This document shows positions 35,462 through 47,000 of a stretch of 64,000 nt of DNA, one piece after another. The notes beneath the pieces were generated by a model. It was not told the origin of the DNA and did no database searches. It saw only the letters and a list, made by a program, of their open reading frames with translations. Positions within the stretch are counted from its first letter, which is position 1. Each line of letters begins with the position of its first letter. The position numbers and the translations under genes were made by a program. The stretch comes from an uncultured bacterium (lineage in GTDB: Bacteria; Myxococcota_A; Bradymonadia; Bradymonadales; Bradymonadaceae): positions 1-64,000 of the forward strand of contig CALJNB010000014.1 of NCBI GenBank assembly GCA_937981985.1, in the 5' to 3' direction.

Positions 35462-38400
35462 TCCCAATCCAGAGCGCTAAGGTACCAAGCTTCGTCACGA
35501 ATTTGATCCGCTAACGCTGCAATGGGATTATTTGGATCCAATTTCGCACTCATTGTCTCCAGCACCCCACCATAAAATTCCTGTCTTACACCAAAATTCA
35601 TTGTCACATCGTTGATTCGAAAATTGTAGGTTCGGGCGGGGAAGTTTGGATAGGATCGTTTTGCAACATCTTGAGAATAAGGCCACGCAGCTTGTTCACC
35701 GCGGACAACTATCTGACAGGTGCCGTTTCCAGAATTTGAAACGTAACGATGTATTCCTTCCTCGACGCGCAACAGGGGACGGGCATTAAATCCGTTAAAC
35801 GAAAGAGCTAAAAGTTCTACTCCATCAGAAATTTCTTCGATTTTTTCCCAGCTTTCGCGCTCGAAATCTGCGCGGTATTCGTCGGACGGTAATTCGGCGT
35901 CCCTTGGCATCCAGATCGAAAATTCCCATTCATTAATGGCGGCCCATTCTTCGTACCAACCAATTAATGTCTTATAAAAATCCTGCTGTGGGGAGCGATC
36001 GAAAATGAATAAGACAACTTCGTCTGGCATGTCGTAAGAAACGTTCATTGCTTGGACAAAGATATCATCAACACCGGTTTCCAAAACCTCTAGTCGAGAT
36101 CCTATCTCAGGTAATAAATCAAAGGAGCGGGTATGATAAGCTTCCGTAGAAAGATCTTCGAGACTTTCTAATTCGGCTGTTATTTCATCTGCGGGCTGGA
36201 TCACTCGGCGAATCTTTTCAGCGTTTGCGGCAAGTTCGGCTGCTCGCGGATCGTTCCAAAATTGAGGAGATTGTGTCGAGATATCGAAGTTCTCTATCTC
36301 CCATTCTAACTCACCGAAAAGAACCGTATGGACGTAGCTTGAAAGGCGCCTTCGAAGGTTTGAAACTTCGTCGACCTGTGAGAGGAGACGGCTCCTCGTT
36401 TCGAAATCTTCCTTGGTCGCCGATATCGTATTAACAACAATTTTCAATGCGTCTTTTTGGACGGAAATATTGATTTTGCGCGCGCCCCCGACATCGACCT
36501 TGTCCTTCGTGCGAGCTAATTTATCGGCAAGTTTCCAAACCAATTCTTGTTCAATTTCTCGCTTGAGAGGGCGAGCACCGTATTTTTCATGGTATCCTTT
36601 TCTGGCCAGAAACGCTGCCACATCATCTTCAAAATGAAGAGTGACGTCTTGACTCACGAACCCATCTCTTTCCTGAATCTTCGCCAAGGAACGCCGCGCA
36701 ATCTGAGTCACAGTGTCTATTGGGAGAGAACGGAATGCGATGAATTGATCAATACGACCTAGGAATTCAGGGCGATAAAAACGTTCTGCTTCTTTGCGAA
36801 AATGCTCGCTATAGTCTGCCTTGTTCGCGTCCCCGAATCCGATAGCCGGGCGCATATTATCCACGCCCAGATTACTCGTCATAATGATGATCGTGTTTTG
36901 GAAGCGCGTCGTTCTTCCCTTCACATCCGTCAGTCTCGCCTCACCTAATACTTGGAGCAAAACGTCATAGACTGAGGGGTGCGCTTTTTCGATCTCATCA
37001 AGTAAGACGACACTGAAAGGTTCGCGCCGAACTGGACCTGCAAGTTCACCATCTTGGTTGCCTTCACCTATGAGCCTTCCATAAGCATCACTTTGCGCGT
37101 ATTCACTCATATCCAGCCGAATCATCCGGTCTTCACTTCCGAAAAGAAAAGCGGCGAGCGATTTGGCGAGCTCGGTTTTTCCGACGCCAGTGGGGCCGAC
37201 GAACATGAAGGAACCAAGAGGGCGGTCCGGGGAGGATAGACCGGCTTTGGTGATGCTAACAATGTTGGCAACACTTTGAATGGCGTCGTCCTGTCCTACG
37301 ACGCGTTTGGCCAGCGCATCAAAAACCGTTTGTGGGCGAAGCTGTTGAGAATCAAGAAGAAGAACGGGGGGAAGACCTGTGTCCTCACAAAATGCTTCGA
37401 CGAGCTCTTTTTCGGAGAGCGCTTTTTTATATTTGGCCAGAGCTCTTCGTACTGTTCTTGAGATAAACTCGATGGTTCTTCCGACGGGGCTACCATAGAC
37501 CGCGAATCGCTTTTGCAATAACCACGCTCTGGATATTGCATCATCACTGAGTTCGAAATCGAGTTTCTCTGCGAAACGCTTGGCTGCTTTTTGAACAATG
37601 ATTTGCGCGGTTTTAGGCGCGGGATCTTCGACACGAACAACCGTAAAATTTCGAGCAAATCCGACATCGCGTCGTTCGATCTCTGCCCACTCCTCGATTG
37701 ATGCTTCTGAAATAATTCTGATGCGATCGTTGGAAAGATATGGTCTGACGAATTGGGCAAGGTTGTAATCACTTCCGTCATACTTTCCGGCGTCCAGTGC
37801 CGCGATAAGACGACCTAGGTAAAGTATCGCATCGGTGTTTTCTAATTCGGTAAGAATATCCTGAACTTGTTCCTGCCATAATCCGCCCTGAGGAGCGGTT
37901 GAAACAAGGCGAGGTGCATCTGCAAAGAAAATGGTCCGGTTTATCGCATCTTTTTGTTGGTGGGCTGTATTTTTCCTCCAAGCGAGATGACGTAAGAGGG
38001 CTGTTTTTCCGACTCGAGTGGGCCCGACCAAAACGATCGAAATCGCCTTCTCACCGTCGACTAGAGATTGGATTTCGTCGACAAGCTTTTCCCGTTCGAA
38101 TACTTCAGCAAAACCGCTCTCTTCGGCTTCTTTTTGATCCTTAAAGTCCCACTTTTGGGCGACTTTATTTAGCGTCGGAGATGCTTCCTCGCTAACTCCC
38201 CCTGTTCCGGAAGTCCGTGAAAATTCATTCACAAATATCGTTTCGGGAGGAACGGTGGAGAGATCAATAGGTTCGAACTCAATTTCTATATGGACGATTT
38301 TCGTCGATTTGGACAAGGGGCGGTGATTTGCGACCGCCCAGCTATTTTCTCGGATCGGACCAAGCATACGGTCGATTACATCTAGGTCTTGTTCATCGTC

Positions 38401-38781
38401 GGATGTCCTTGAAATCGATTTTAGATCGTATTGAAGGAGTTCGATTTGTTCTAGATCCTCAGTGCGTTGTGTCGAAAGGATATCGATCGGAACCGGGACA
38501 AGGTTGTCATGCCAAGAAGTGTTATCGACATGGGACCATTCGTAACGACCGCTCTCGTATACGGGGCGAATTTCTCGAGTGATTTCGACGAGATGCGTAT
38601 CCATTGAGTTTCTTAACATCCTGGGATGGGTCCGCGAATAGATGTCAATGATCGCGGTTCGAAGTCGGTCTAAGGTCGGTTGAGCAGCATCTCCCGCTAC
38701 CGAAATTTCGGGTAGCGTTAACGTCTCGGCGATCCAGGTCGTGTCATATTCTCGCAGGACAACGGGGAGAGTGAACTTCAT
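35458..38781 (-). CDS. Clp-like double-AAA+ ATPase with release-factor-like C-terminal region (first gene)
   Basis: 1107 residues. Residues 1-~225 form an uncharacterised beta-rich N-domain. AAA+ 1 has Walker A GPTRVGKTA (253-261) but no acidic Walker B (AILYLGRL). AAA+ 2 has GPTGVGKTE (529-537), VVLLDEIEKAH and IIIMTSNLG, and the Clp C-domain (YGARPLKREIEQEL). From ~805 a different region begins: QFWNDPRAAELAANAEKIRR, DFYKTLIGWYEEWA and PLLRVEEGIHRYV, which read like RF2's VWNEPERAQ..., DWASMLERMYLRWA and WLRTETGVHRLV. Where RF2 has GGQ the sequence is YGGV (1070-1073). No ClpP-binding loop seen. Domain calls are by eye; role unknown. Confidence 0.82.
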   Translation of the reverse strand: MKFTLPVVLREYDTTWIAETLTLPEISVAGDAAQPTLDRLRTAIIDIYSRTHPRMLRNSMDTHLVEITREIRPVYESGRYEWSHVDNTSWHDNLVPVPIDILSTQRTEDLEQIELLQYDLKSISRTSDDEQDLDVIDRMLGPIRENSWAVANHRPLSKSTKIVHIEIEFEPIDLSTVPPETIFVNEFSRTSGTGGVSEEASPTLNKVAQKWDFKDQKEAEESGFAEVFEREKLVDEIQSLVDGEKAISIVLVGPTRVGKTALLRHLAWRKNTAHQQKDAINRTIFFADAPRLVSTAPQGGLWQEQVQDILTELENTDAILYLGRLIAALDAGKYDGSDYNLAQFVRPYLSNDRIRIISEASIEEWAEIERRDVGFARNFTVVRVEDPAPKTAQIIVQKAAKRFAEKLDFELSDDAISRAWLLQKRFAVYGSPVGRTIEFISRTVRRALAKYKKALSEKELVEAFCEDTGLPPVLLLDSQQLRPQTVFDALAKRVVGQDDAIQSVANIVSITKAGLSSPDRPLGSFMFVGPTGVGKTELAKSLAAFLFGSEDRMIRLDMSEYAQSDAYGRLIGEGNQDGELAGPVRREPFSVVLLDEIEKAHPSVYDVLLQVLGEARLTDVKGRTTRFQNTIIIMTSNLGVDNMRPAIGFGDANKADYSEHFRKEAERFYRPEFLGRIDQFIAFRSLPIDTVTQIARRSLAKIQERDGFVSQDVTLHFEDDVAAFLARKGYHEKYGARPLKREIEQELVWKLADKLARTKDKVDVGGARKINISVQKDALKIVVNTISATKEDFETRSRLLSQVDEVSNLRRRLSSYVHTVLFGELEWEIENFDISTQSPQFWNDPRAAELAANAEKIRRVIQPADEITAELESLEDLSTEAYHTRSFDLLPEIGSRLEVLETGVDDIFVQAMNVSYDMPDEVVLFIFDRSPQQDFYKTLIGWYEEWAAINEWEFSIWMPRDAELPSDEYRADFERESWEKIEEISDGVELLALSFNGFNARPLLRVEEGIHRYVSNSGNGTCQIVVRGEQAAWPYSQDVAKRSYPNFPARTYNFRINDVTMNFGVRQEFYGGVLETMSAKLDPNNPIAALADQIRDEAWYLSALDWE

Positions 38782-38949
38782 ATATACCTAATGGAAACTG
38801 ATGGGTGAACTTTCACTTCTTAAAGGAAAAAGGTCAATACGCTTCAGAGAGATATAACGTTTTTCGGTCAAGTTATGGACCCTACGGAAAACGGCTCGAC
38901 TATATTTCTAATCGCTAGGTTGCTTTTCGAAGCGTCGGGCTAAGCTCAT

Positions 38950-39387
38950 TTATATAGGCTTAAAATAATTCGTTACGCGAGCTTTGCATAAGACCCGATC
39001 CTTGTCCAAATGATACACTTCCACTTCATGAAATACGAAAGATTGTGCGCGACGTAGGAGTTTTGCGGTGATGCGTAGCTCCCCTTTTTTAGCACTGCTA
39101 AGATGCGTTCCGTTAATATCCACACCTACAGGCGCCGCGACCGTTAAATCACATAGCCAAGCCGCGTGAAAACTTGCGACCGTCTCCGCGAAAAGTAGAC
39201 TTACACCGCCGTGAAGTAAGCCGAAGGGCTGCCGATGAGCATCCGTCATTGTCGATTCGATGACGAATCGTTCATCGTCGAGGTAAGTCGCCCGAGTGTC
39301 CAGGTGTGCCATCGCCGTGCGGGGCGCAAATTCACTGAACATTTTCATCCAAGTTTCGGGGTCTTTATCGTTAAGGTTGTTGTCCAC
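38950..39387 (-). CDS. PaaI-like hotdog-fold thioesterase
   Basis: 145 residues with the PaaI/4HBT core: RQPFGLLHGGVSLLFAETVASFHAAW and VGVDINGTHLSSAKKGELRITAKLLRRAQSFVFHEVEVY. The HGG motif and following acidic residue (E in FAET) are in the expected catalytic positions. Probably hydrolyses an acyl- or aryl-CoA; the natural substrate cannot be read from sequence. It is a single gene, divergent from rpoB across a long intergenic region. Confidence 0.88.
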   Translation of the reverse strand: MDNNLNDKDPETWMKMFSEFAPRTAMAHLDTRATYLDDERFVIESTMTDAHRQPFGLLHGGVSLLFAETVASFHAAWLCDLTVAAPVGVDINGTHLSSAKKGELRITAKLLRRAQSFVFHEVEVYHLDKDRVLCKARVTNYFKPI

Positions 39388-39486
39388 GAGATGCCTTATT
39401 TTGGTAGGGATAAGTCTTCGCCAGAGCGCTACTCATAGTCGAATGTTCAGTGAAAGTAAAAGATCACAAAATACTTGTATAACCAC

Positions 39487-39515
39487 TTGACAAACTTTGA
39501 AAAAATACACTAGTT
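39487..39515 (+). promoter_or_regulatory. Candidate rpoB promoter
   Basis: A perfect TTGACA -35 (39487-39492) is followed at 17 bp by CTAGTT, or at 18 bp by TAGTTT; the -10 match is weak. It would give a leader of about 250 nt. Confidence 0.35.
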
Positions 39516-39649
39516 TCCCGACTCAATTTTTGGACTTTTTAGTTGGCCCGGAATTTGAAGCGTTTAAGGAATTAAGCGCTACCGAGCCGCCAGAAATTGA
39601 ATCGTAGTTTGAAACAATTGTTTTGACTAGGACTGATAAATACCGCTTC

Positions 39650-39670
39650 AACGCTCCTCCGGAGGACGTT
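39650..39670 (+). promoter_or_regulatory. Leader hairpin upstream of rpoB
   Basis: AACG-(C)-TCCT-CCGG-AGGA-CGTT forms an 8-bp stem with one bulged C; the core TCCTCCGGAGGA is a perfect palindrome that contains both SD-like and anti-SD-like strings. No T-run follows, so it is not an intrinsic terminator. Confidence 0.45.
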
Positions 39671-39778
39671 GGAATAAAAAAGGGTTCCTTGCTAATAGAA
39701 AGTTGGCGAAGGTGCCCATGATGTATTTTCGGCCTCAGGATGATTGTAAGCTACCGCATCTTACCATGGAGCGTTTGA

Positions 39779-42700
39779 ATGGCAGTCACCATTAAGTCGA
39801 ACTTCCGAGCCCGTAGAAATTACGGAACAGTAGAAAAAATTGCCGAGATCCCAAATCTCATTGGCATACAGAAGCGTTCTTTTGAAGAATTTCTTCAGGC
39901 GAATGTTCCGAGCCATGAAAGAACGGAAACCGGTCTACAAGGTGTGTTCAAGAGTGTGTTTCCGATACATTCTTACAACAACATCTCTACGCTTGAGTTC
40001 TTAAGTTACCACCTTGAGGAACCCAATTACGACATTAAGGAGTGTATCGCTCGCGGTTACACCTACGAGCGCGTTGTTCACGTGAATGTCCAATTGTCTA
40101 TTTGGGTAGTTGATGAAGAAACCGGCGCACGTTCGCTTCGCGATGTGAAAGAAAAGACCGTTTTCTTTGGTAAGATCCCAATGATGACCGAGAAGGGAAC
40201 CTTCGTTATAAACGGGACTGAGCGCGTCATTGTAAGTCAACTTCACCGTTCGCCCGGTGCTTTCTTTGATCATGATAATGGGAAGAAGCATTCTTCTGGA
40301 AAGTTTTTATATTCTGGTCGTGTGTCACCTTACCGCGGTTCTTGGTTGGATTTTGAGTTTGATGCAAAAGACATCTTGCACGTTAGAATTGACCGAAAGT
40401 TGAAAATGCCGGCCACGATTCTTCTGCGTGCGCTTGGGTACACAACAGAACAACTTCTTGCCTACTATTATAACACGGAACATTTCTTCATGAAGAATGG
40501 CATGTACTTTAAGCATGTCAATTTGGATACTTTGGAAGGGCAGACCGTTTCTGTGGATATCCTGGATGACGAAGGGAACCTTATCATCGCAAAGGATAAA
40601 CGTTTCACGCGTGGTAGTCTCCGTCGACTTGAAAAAGCGCAGATTAAATCTATTCCGGTCTTATTAGAAGATTTGGTGGGTAAAGTTGCCTCTTCGGATA
40701 TTTACGATAGCGAAACAGGTGAAATTATTGTCGATACTAACTCTGACATCACTGAGAAGATGGTTGAGGAGATGCAGATCCGTGGCATCACTGATGTTCA
40801 TGTTTTGTTCATCGACGAACGCGTTTCAGGTCCGTTCATCCGTAATACGCTTATCGCCGATAAGATTGAAACAACGGATCGCGCCATCTTGGAGATCTAT
40901 CAGCGCATGCGTCCCGGTGACCCACCGACGGAAGAACAAGCACAGAATTTGTTTGATAATCTTTTCTTCAATCCTGATCGTTACGATCTCGGACCCGTGG
41001 GCCGTTTGAAGCTTAATTTCAAGTTCCATCGTGAGATTATTGAGCCTTTAGAAGAGAAGATGAGAAAGCTTGTTTCTAAACTCGAAAAAACTGAAGGAGC
41101 AAAAGCGATTGCTGAAGTCGAAGAGAAGATTGCGAAAGTGCAAGCAGAGATCGACCCATGGTTCATCGCGACGCTACGTGAGGAAGATATCCTCGAAGCA
41201 GTTCGCTATCTCGTCGAACTTAGAAACGGAAAAGGTATCGTTGATGATATCGACCACTTAGGAAATCGTCGTGTTCGTACCGTCGGTGAACTTCTCGAGA
41301 ATCAGTATCGAATCGGTTTATATCGAATGGAGCGTGGCATTAAAGAGAAGATGCAATCGTCCGGCGATATGGAAACCGCATCTCCGGAAGAGATGATTAA
41401 TGCCAAGCCGGTCGATGCCGTTATCAAAGAGTATTTTGGTTCAGCTCAGCTTTCTCAATTTATGGATCAAACGAATCCATTGAGTGAAGTGACACATAAG
41501 CGTCGTCTTTCAGCGCTTGGGCCCGGTGGTCTTACTCGTGATCGTGCCGGATTCGAAGTCCGCGATGTCCACTTGACTCACTACGGTCGAATTTGTCCGA
41601 TTGAAACACCCGAGGGACCAAATATTGGATTGATCGCGTCGTTGTCTACTTTTGCACGAATCAATCAATATGGTTTCATTGAGACCCCTTATCGCCGTGT
41701 GAGAAACAAAAAAGTAACGGACGAAGTTCGATACTACTCGGCCCTTGAAGAGCAAAATAACGTTATTGCGCAGGCAACAACCCCAACTAAAGGTAAGACA
41801 ATTACGGGCGATCTCATCGCTGCACGTAAAAATGGCGAAACCTCGTTGGTGACTGCTGACGAAATTACGCTTATGGATGTGAGCCCAAATCAGCTTGTCA
41901 GTATTGGTGCTGGTTTGATTCCATTTTTGGAAAATGATGATGCAAATCGCGCTCTCATGGGGGCCAACATGCAGCGTCAGGCCGTTCCTTTGATGAAAAC
42001 GGATGCGCCCTTTGTGGGTACCGGTATCGAGCGTATTATTGCGCGCGACTCTGGTGTCACCATCGTCTCCAAGCGTGCCGGTGTTGTTGAAGTTGCTGAT
42101 GCCGAACGTATCGTTGTTCGTCCAGAGCCAAAAGACGGCGAGCTTTTCGTAAAACCTGATATTTATAAGTTGGTTAAATTTTCACGCTCGAATCAAGCAA
42201 CCTGTATCAATCAGAAACCGATTGTAAGTGTTGGTGATCGCGTGGAGTTTAACGAGATTATCGCTGATGGTCCGTCAACCCAACGTGGTGAACTCGCACT
42301 CGGGCGTAACATCACCGTCGCATTCATGCCTTGGGGAGGTTATAATTTCGAGGATTCGATTCTTATTAACGAACGTCTCGTCAATGATGATATTTATACT
42401 TCGATTCATATTGAAGAATTTGAATGTGTCGCTCGTGAAACGAAATTAGGTGCTGAGGAAATTACTGTCGACATTCCTAATGTCGGTGAGGAAGCCCTAG
42501 CCGATCTCGATGAATCAGGGATCGTGCGTATTGGTGCTGAAGTTGGGCCGCTTGATATTCTGGTTGGTAAAATTACTCCAAAAAGTGAATCAACCCCTTC
42601 GCCAGAGGAAAAACTACTTCGTGCGATCTTCGGAGAAAAAGCGGGCGATGTTCGTGATTCATCTTTGAAGATGCCACCTGGCGCTCGAGGTACCGTCATT

Positions 42701-43990
42701 TCAGCGCGTGTATTCCAAAGGGAAGACGTACTGAAGGATACCCGTACGAAACAAATCGAAGATATGGAAGAGGCTAAACTCCTCAAAGATCAGAATGATG
42801 AAATCCGCATTCTTCGAGAGGCTGCTTATCGCAAGCTCGCTGATATGTTCATCGGTAAGAAACTGGGCGATGATTTGGTGGATGACGGCGATACCGTCCT
42901 TCTCAAAAAAGGAACGGTTCTCAGTCAGGCGAATATGGACAAAATTCCTAAGCGTTACTGGGGCGATATTGAGATTAACGACGATGTCGATGATAAAACG
43001 ATGGAGCTTTTGGGCCTCGTCGAAGATGAAGTACTCGAAGCACGTGTTGCCTATGGTAGCCGAATCGAAAAGATTCGCCGAGGTGATGAGCTTTCTCCTG
43101 GCGTTATCAAGATGGTCAAGGTCTATGTTGCAATTAAACGTAAGATTCAGGTTGGCGATAAAATGGCAGGTCGTCACGGAAATAAAGGTGTGATTAGTCG
43201 CATTTTACCTGAAGAGGACATGCCTTTCCTTGAAGACGGTACGACCGTTGATATGCTTCTTAATCCGCTTGGTGTACCGAGTCGCATGAACGTGGGTCAG
43301 GTTCTGGAAACGCACTTGGGTTGGGCTGCGAAAAATATGGGGCTGCGAATCGGTGAGCTCCTAGAAGAAGCAGGCACCGAAGCAGTCATCAAGAAGACGC
43401 TAAAGGCGGCTTTTTCGGACGACTATCATGAACTTATCGACTCTCTTGACGATAAAGGTTTACGCGATTTCGCGAAGACCACAAAGCGTGGGATTCATAT
43501 TGCGACGCCTGTTTTTGATAGTGCACCCGAGGACTCCATCAAGGAATTGTTAGAGACTGCTGGGATGAACGCGACTGGCCAATCCATTCTCTTCGACGGA
43601 AGGACAGGAGATATGTTCATCAACGATGTCACAGTTGGCGTCATGTATGTTCTTAAGCTTCACCATCTTGTTGATAATAAAATTCACGCCAGATCGATTG
43701 GGCCTTATAGCCTTGTGACGCAGCAACCATTGGGCGGTAAAGCACAGTTTGGTGGTCAACGTCTCGGTGAGATGGAAGTTTGGGCAATTGAGGCTTATGG
43801 CGCTGCATTTACTTTGCAGGAATTCCTGACGGTGAAGTCCGATGATGTTCAAGGTCGTACGCGCATTTACGAATCGATTGTAAAAGGTGAGTTCGAACTC
43901 GATCCGGGTTTGCCGGAGAGCTTTAATGTTTTGATTAAAGAACTTCACGCTCTCTGTTTGAATGTCGAACTTCTTGAAGACGTCGGTTAA
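39779..43990 (+). CDS. rpoB: RNA polymerase beta subunit
   Basis: 1403 residues, full length. N-terminus [27 protein letters not shown]; the rifampicin pocket reads [31 protein letters not shown] (quoted in two parts: [15 protein letters not shown] and [13 protein letters not shown]), with the Gln, Asp, His and Ser positions linked to resistance all wild type. [13 protein letters not shown] and the C-terminal [17 protein letters not shown] are intact. It is a separate gene from rpoC. Upstream rplJ/rplL, its usual neighbours, are missing; GGAG precedes the ATG. Confidence 0.98.
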   Translation: MAVTIKSNFRARRNYGTVEKIAEIPNLIGIQKRSFEEFLQANVPSHERTETGLQGVFKSVFPIHSYNNISTLEFLSYHLEEPNYDIKECIARGYTYERVVHVNVQLSIWVVDEETGARSLRDVKEKTVFFGKIPMMTEKGTFVINGTERVIVSQLHRSPGAFFDHDNGKKHSSGKFLYSGRVSPYRGSWLDFEFDAKDILHVRIDRKLKMPATILLRALGYTTEQLLAYYYNTEHFFMKNGMYFKHVNLDTLEGQTVSVDILDDEGNLIIAKDKRFTRGSLRRLEKAQIKSIPVLLEDLVGKVASSDIYDSETGEIIVDTNSDITEKMVEEMQIRGITDVHVLFIDERVSGPFIRNTLIADKIETTDRAILEIYQRMRPGDPPTEEQAQNLFDNLFFNPDRYDLGPVGRLKLNFKFHREIIEPLEEKMRKLVSKLEKTEGAKAIAEVEEKIAKVQAEIDPWFIATLREEDILEAVRYLVELRNGKGIVDDIDHLGNRRVRTVGELLENQYRIGLYRMERGIKEKMQSSGDMETASPEEMINAKPVDAVIKEYFGSAQLSQFMDQTNPLSEVTHKRRLSALGPGGLTRDRAGFEVRDVHLTHYGRICPIETPEGPNIGLIASLSTFARINQYGFIETPYRRVRNKKVTDEVRYYSALEEQNNVIAQATTPTKGKTITGDLIAARKNGETSLVTADEITLMDVSPNQLVSIGAGLIPFLENDDANRALMGANMQRQAVPLMKTDAPFVGTGIERIIARDSGVTIVSKRAGVVEVADAERIVVRPEPKDGELFVKPDIYKLVKFSRSNQATCINQKPIVSVGDRVEFNEIIADGPSTQRGELALGRNITVAFMPWGGYNFEDSILINERLVNDDIYTSIHIEEFECVARETKLGAEEITVDIPNVGEEALADLDESGIVRIGAEVGPLDILVGKITPKSESTPSPEEKLLRAIFGEKAGDVRDSSLKMPPGARGTVISARVFQREDVLKDTRTKQIEDMEEAKLLKDQNDEIRILREAAYRKLADMFIGKKLGDDLVDDGDTVLLKKGTVLSQANMDKIPKRYWGDIEINDDVDDKTMELLGLVEDEVLEARVAYGSRIEKIRRGDELSPGVIKMVKVYVAIKRKIQVGDKMAGRHGNKGVISRILPEEDMPFLEDGTTVDMLLNPLGVPSRMNVGQVLETHLGWAAKNMGLRIGELLEEAGTEAVIKKTLKAAFSDDYHELIDSLDDKGLRDFAKTTKRGIHIATPVFDSAPEDSIKELLETAGMNATGQSILFDGRTGDMFINDVTVGVMYVLKLHHLVDNKIHARSIGPYSLVTQQPLGGKAQFGGQRLGEMEVWAIEAYGAAFTLQEFLTVKSDDVQGRTRIYESIVKGEFELDPGLPESFNVLIKELHALCLNVELLEDVG

Positions 43991-44053
43991 TAAGCGCTTG
44001 ATTGTGCATAACGTTTCTAATAATTTTGAAAGTAATACATAAGGATAAATAAT

Positions 44054-47000
44054 ATGAAGAATCTCTTCAGTTTTATCGAAAAAACAAAAGACCCGCTTAG
44101 CTTTTCCGCAATTCGCATTGGTATCGCCGCACCGGAGAAAATCCGTGAGTGGAGCCACGGCGAGGTAAAGAAACCTGAAACGATTAATTATCGTACGTTC
44201 AAACCAGAACCCGATGGACTTTTTTGTTCGAAAATCTTCGGACCCGTGAAAGACTTTGAATGCAAATGTGGTAAATACAAGCGCATGAAACACCGTGGCG
44301 TTGTTTGCGAGAAGTGCGGCGTTGAAGTGATTCAGGCCAAGGTTCGTCGTGAACGTTTGGGTCATATCAATCTTGCGACACCCGTTGCACATATTTGGTT
44401 TTTGAAAAGTCTTCCTTCTCGTATCGGTAATCTTTTAGATATTCGTCTTAAAGACATCGAGAAAGTCCTTTACTGCGTTGCATTCATCGTGACCGATCCA
44501 GGGATGACACCGCTTCAAAAAGGTGAGGTTCTTTCCGAGAAGAAGTATAATCAATACCTTCTCGAATACGGCGAAGTATTTACGGCGAGCATGGGGGCTG
44601 TCGCGATTCGCGAAATGTTAGCTGAGCTCGATGTACACAAAGAATCGATGGAACTCCGCGCAGAAATGAAAGAAGCTTCTAGTGCGGCGAAACGAAAGAA
44701 AATCGCAAAGCGTCTGAGAATTGTTGAGGCGGTTCGTGATTCTGGGAATGATCCTGAGTGGCTCATTCTCGATGTTATCCCCGTTCTGCCACCGGATCTA
44801 CGTCCACTTGTCCCTCTCGAGGGCGGTCGTTTTGCAACTTCGGATCTCAATGATTTATATCGTCGTGTTATAAATCGTAACAACCGTTTGAACAAACTAC
44901 TCGCGATTCAAGCTCCTGAGATTATTCTCCGGAACGAAAAGCGTATGCTTCAAGAAGCTGTCGATGCTCTATTTGACAATGGGCGGCGTGGAAAAACGAT
45001 TCATGGCGCAAACAGACGTCCATTGAAGTCTCTTTCTGATATGATTAAAGGGAAACAAGGGCGTTTCCGTCAGAATCTATTGGGAAAACGTGTCGATTAT
45101 AGCGGTCGTTCCGTTATCGTGGTCGGACCGCAATTAAAGCTTCATCAATGTGGTCTGCCGAAAAAAATGGCGCTCGAACTGTTCAAGCCATTCATTTACG
45201 AAAAACTAACTCGACGTGAACACGTTTATACGATCAAGTCCGCTAAGAAAATGGTCGAGAAAAAGGGCGAGCTTGTTTGGGACATCCTAGACGAAGTTAT
45301 TAAAGAACATCCTGTCATGTTGAATCGTGCCCCCACGCTTCACCGTCTCGGAATTCAGGCTTTTGAACCGGTTTTGGTTGAAGGTAAAGCGATTCAGCTT
45401 CATCCCCTCGTCTGTTCTGCATACAACGCGGATTTCGATGGTGATCAGATGGCTGTTCACGTTCCGCTCTCATTCGAAGCGCAGATGGAAGTACGCGTTC
45501 TACTTTTGAGTACAAATAACATTCTTTCGCCATCCAATGGTGGGCCGGTTATTGGACCTTCTCAGGATATCGTTCTTGGATGTTACTACATGACACGCGC
45601 GCGTCCTCTCGTTCTGGGTTCTTTTGAAGCACCTTCGAAAGGTGTGCCGATGAGAGGCGTTTACTCGAGTATCGAAGAAGTCCGAATGGCGTACGATAAC
45701 GATAAAGTAGATCTCCAAGCGGCTATTAAGGTCCGTGTTGACGGAGAACTCGTAGATACCACTTGTGGACGCGTTTTGTTCTTTGAAGTTGTTCCTGATG
45801 GAATTGAATTCAAACACGTTAACAAAATTATGAGCAAAAAGATGCTCGGTAATCTCATCGATTTTTGTTTCCGTCACGTCGGTAATAAAGCAACAGTTTT
45901 ACTTGCTGATGCGATTCGTACGATCGGTTTCGAATATTCTACTAAAGCTGGTATCTCGATTTGTATTGGCGATATGGCTATTCCAAAAGAAAAATGGGAT
46001 ATCGTTGCCGAAGCGAAAGCAGAGGTTGCTAGTATTCAGGTTGAGTATATCGAAGGTCTTATCACTGGCGGCGAACGCTACAATAAAGTGGTGGACGAAT
46101 GGGGTAAAGCTACGAAGAAAGTGGCCGATAAGATGAACGAAGGAATTTCTAACTTCACTTATACTAAGCCCGATGGGACAACCTTCACGGACAAATCTTT
46201 CAACTCGGTCTATATTATGGCCGACTCTGGAGCTCGTGGATCGGCACAGCAGATGCGCCAACTTTCCGGAATGCGTGGATTGATGGCAAAACCATCTGGT
46301 GAAATTATTGAAGCACCTATCCTCGCGAATTTCCGCGAGGGACTCACGGTTCTCGAATATTTCACTTCCACACACGGTGCACGTAAAGGACTCGCCGATA
46401 CCGCACTTAAAACGGCTAACTCCGGTTACCTCACGCGTCGTCTCGTTGATGTGGCAAATGATTGTGTCATCCGTGAATTCGATTGTGGAACCCTCGATGG
46501 TGTTGAAACAGCCGCGATCTATAACGACGGTGGTGAGATTATCCAATCTCTCTCAGATCGTATTCTTGGACGTTTTGCACTTGAGCCAGTCTGGGATCAT
46601 AACGACGATATGGTGGTTGATGCTAATCAGGAAATCGACGAGATTACAGCCGAGAAAATTGAAGATGCCGGCGTTGAACGCGTACGCATCCGTTCCGCGC
46701 TTACCTGTCGTACACTTGATGGCGTTTGTGTTCGTTGTTACGGACGCGATCTAGCGCGTGGTCTTGTAGTTAACGTCGGTGAAGCAGTGGGTACCATTGC
46801 CGCGCAATCGATCGGCGAGCCTGGAACCCAGTTGACGATGCGTACATTCCATATTGGTGGCGTCGCTTCTCGTACATCCGAGCAATCAACCCGCGAAGCT
46901 CGCCATGCAGGTGTGGTTAAGTTGCACGATGTTCGCTCTGTTGAACAAAGTGAGGGCGGATCGAAAAGCCAATACGTCGTAATGACCCGTAACGGTGAAA

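Larger units (their letters stand above)
39388..39778. other. Long rpoB upstream region (391 nt) without gene
   Basis: No coding region or rplJ/rplL is present. It contains a TTGACA at 39487, a TTTTGACT near 39620 and a strong hairpin at 39650-39670. Divergent promoters for the thioesterase and for rpoBC, plus an rpoB leader, must lie here. Confidence 0.6.

Noticed and set aside
43550-44392. 280-codon minus-strand ORF
   Set aside because: Shadow of the rpoB 3' end and rpoC 5' end; no recognisable protein features.
45899-46546. 215-codon minus-strand ORF
   Set aside because: Lies entirely within rpoC, antisense; shadow ORF.
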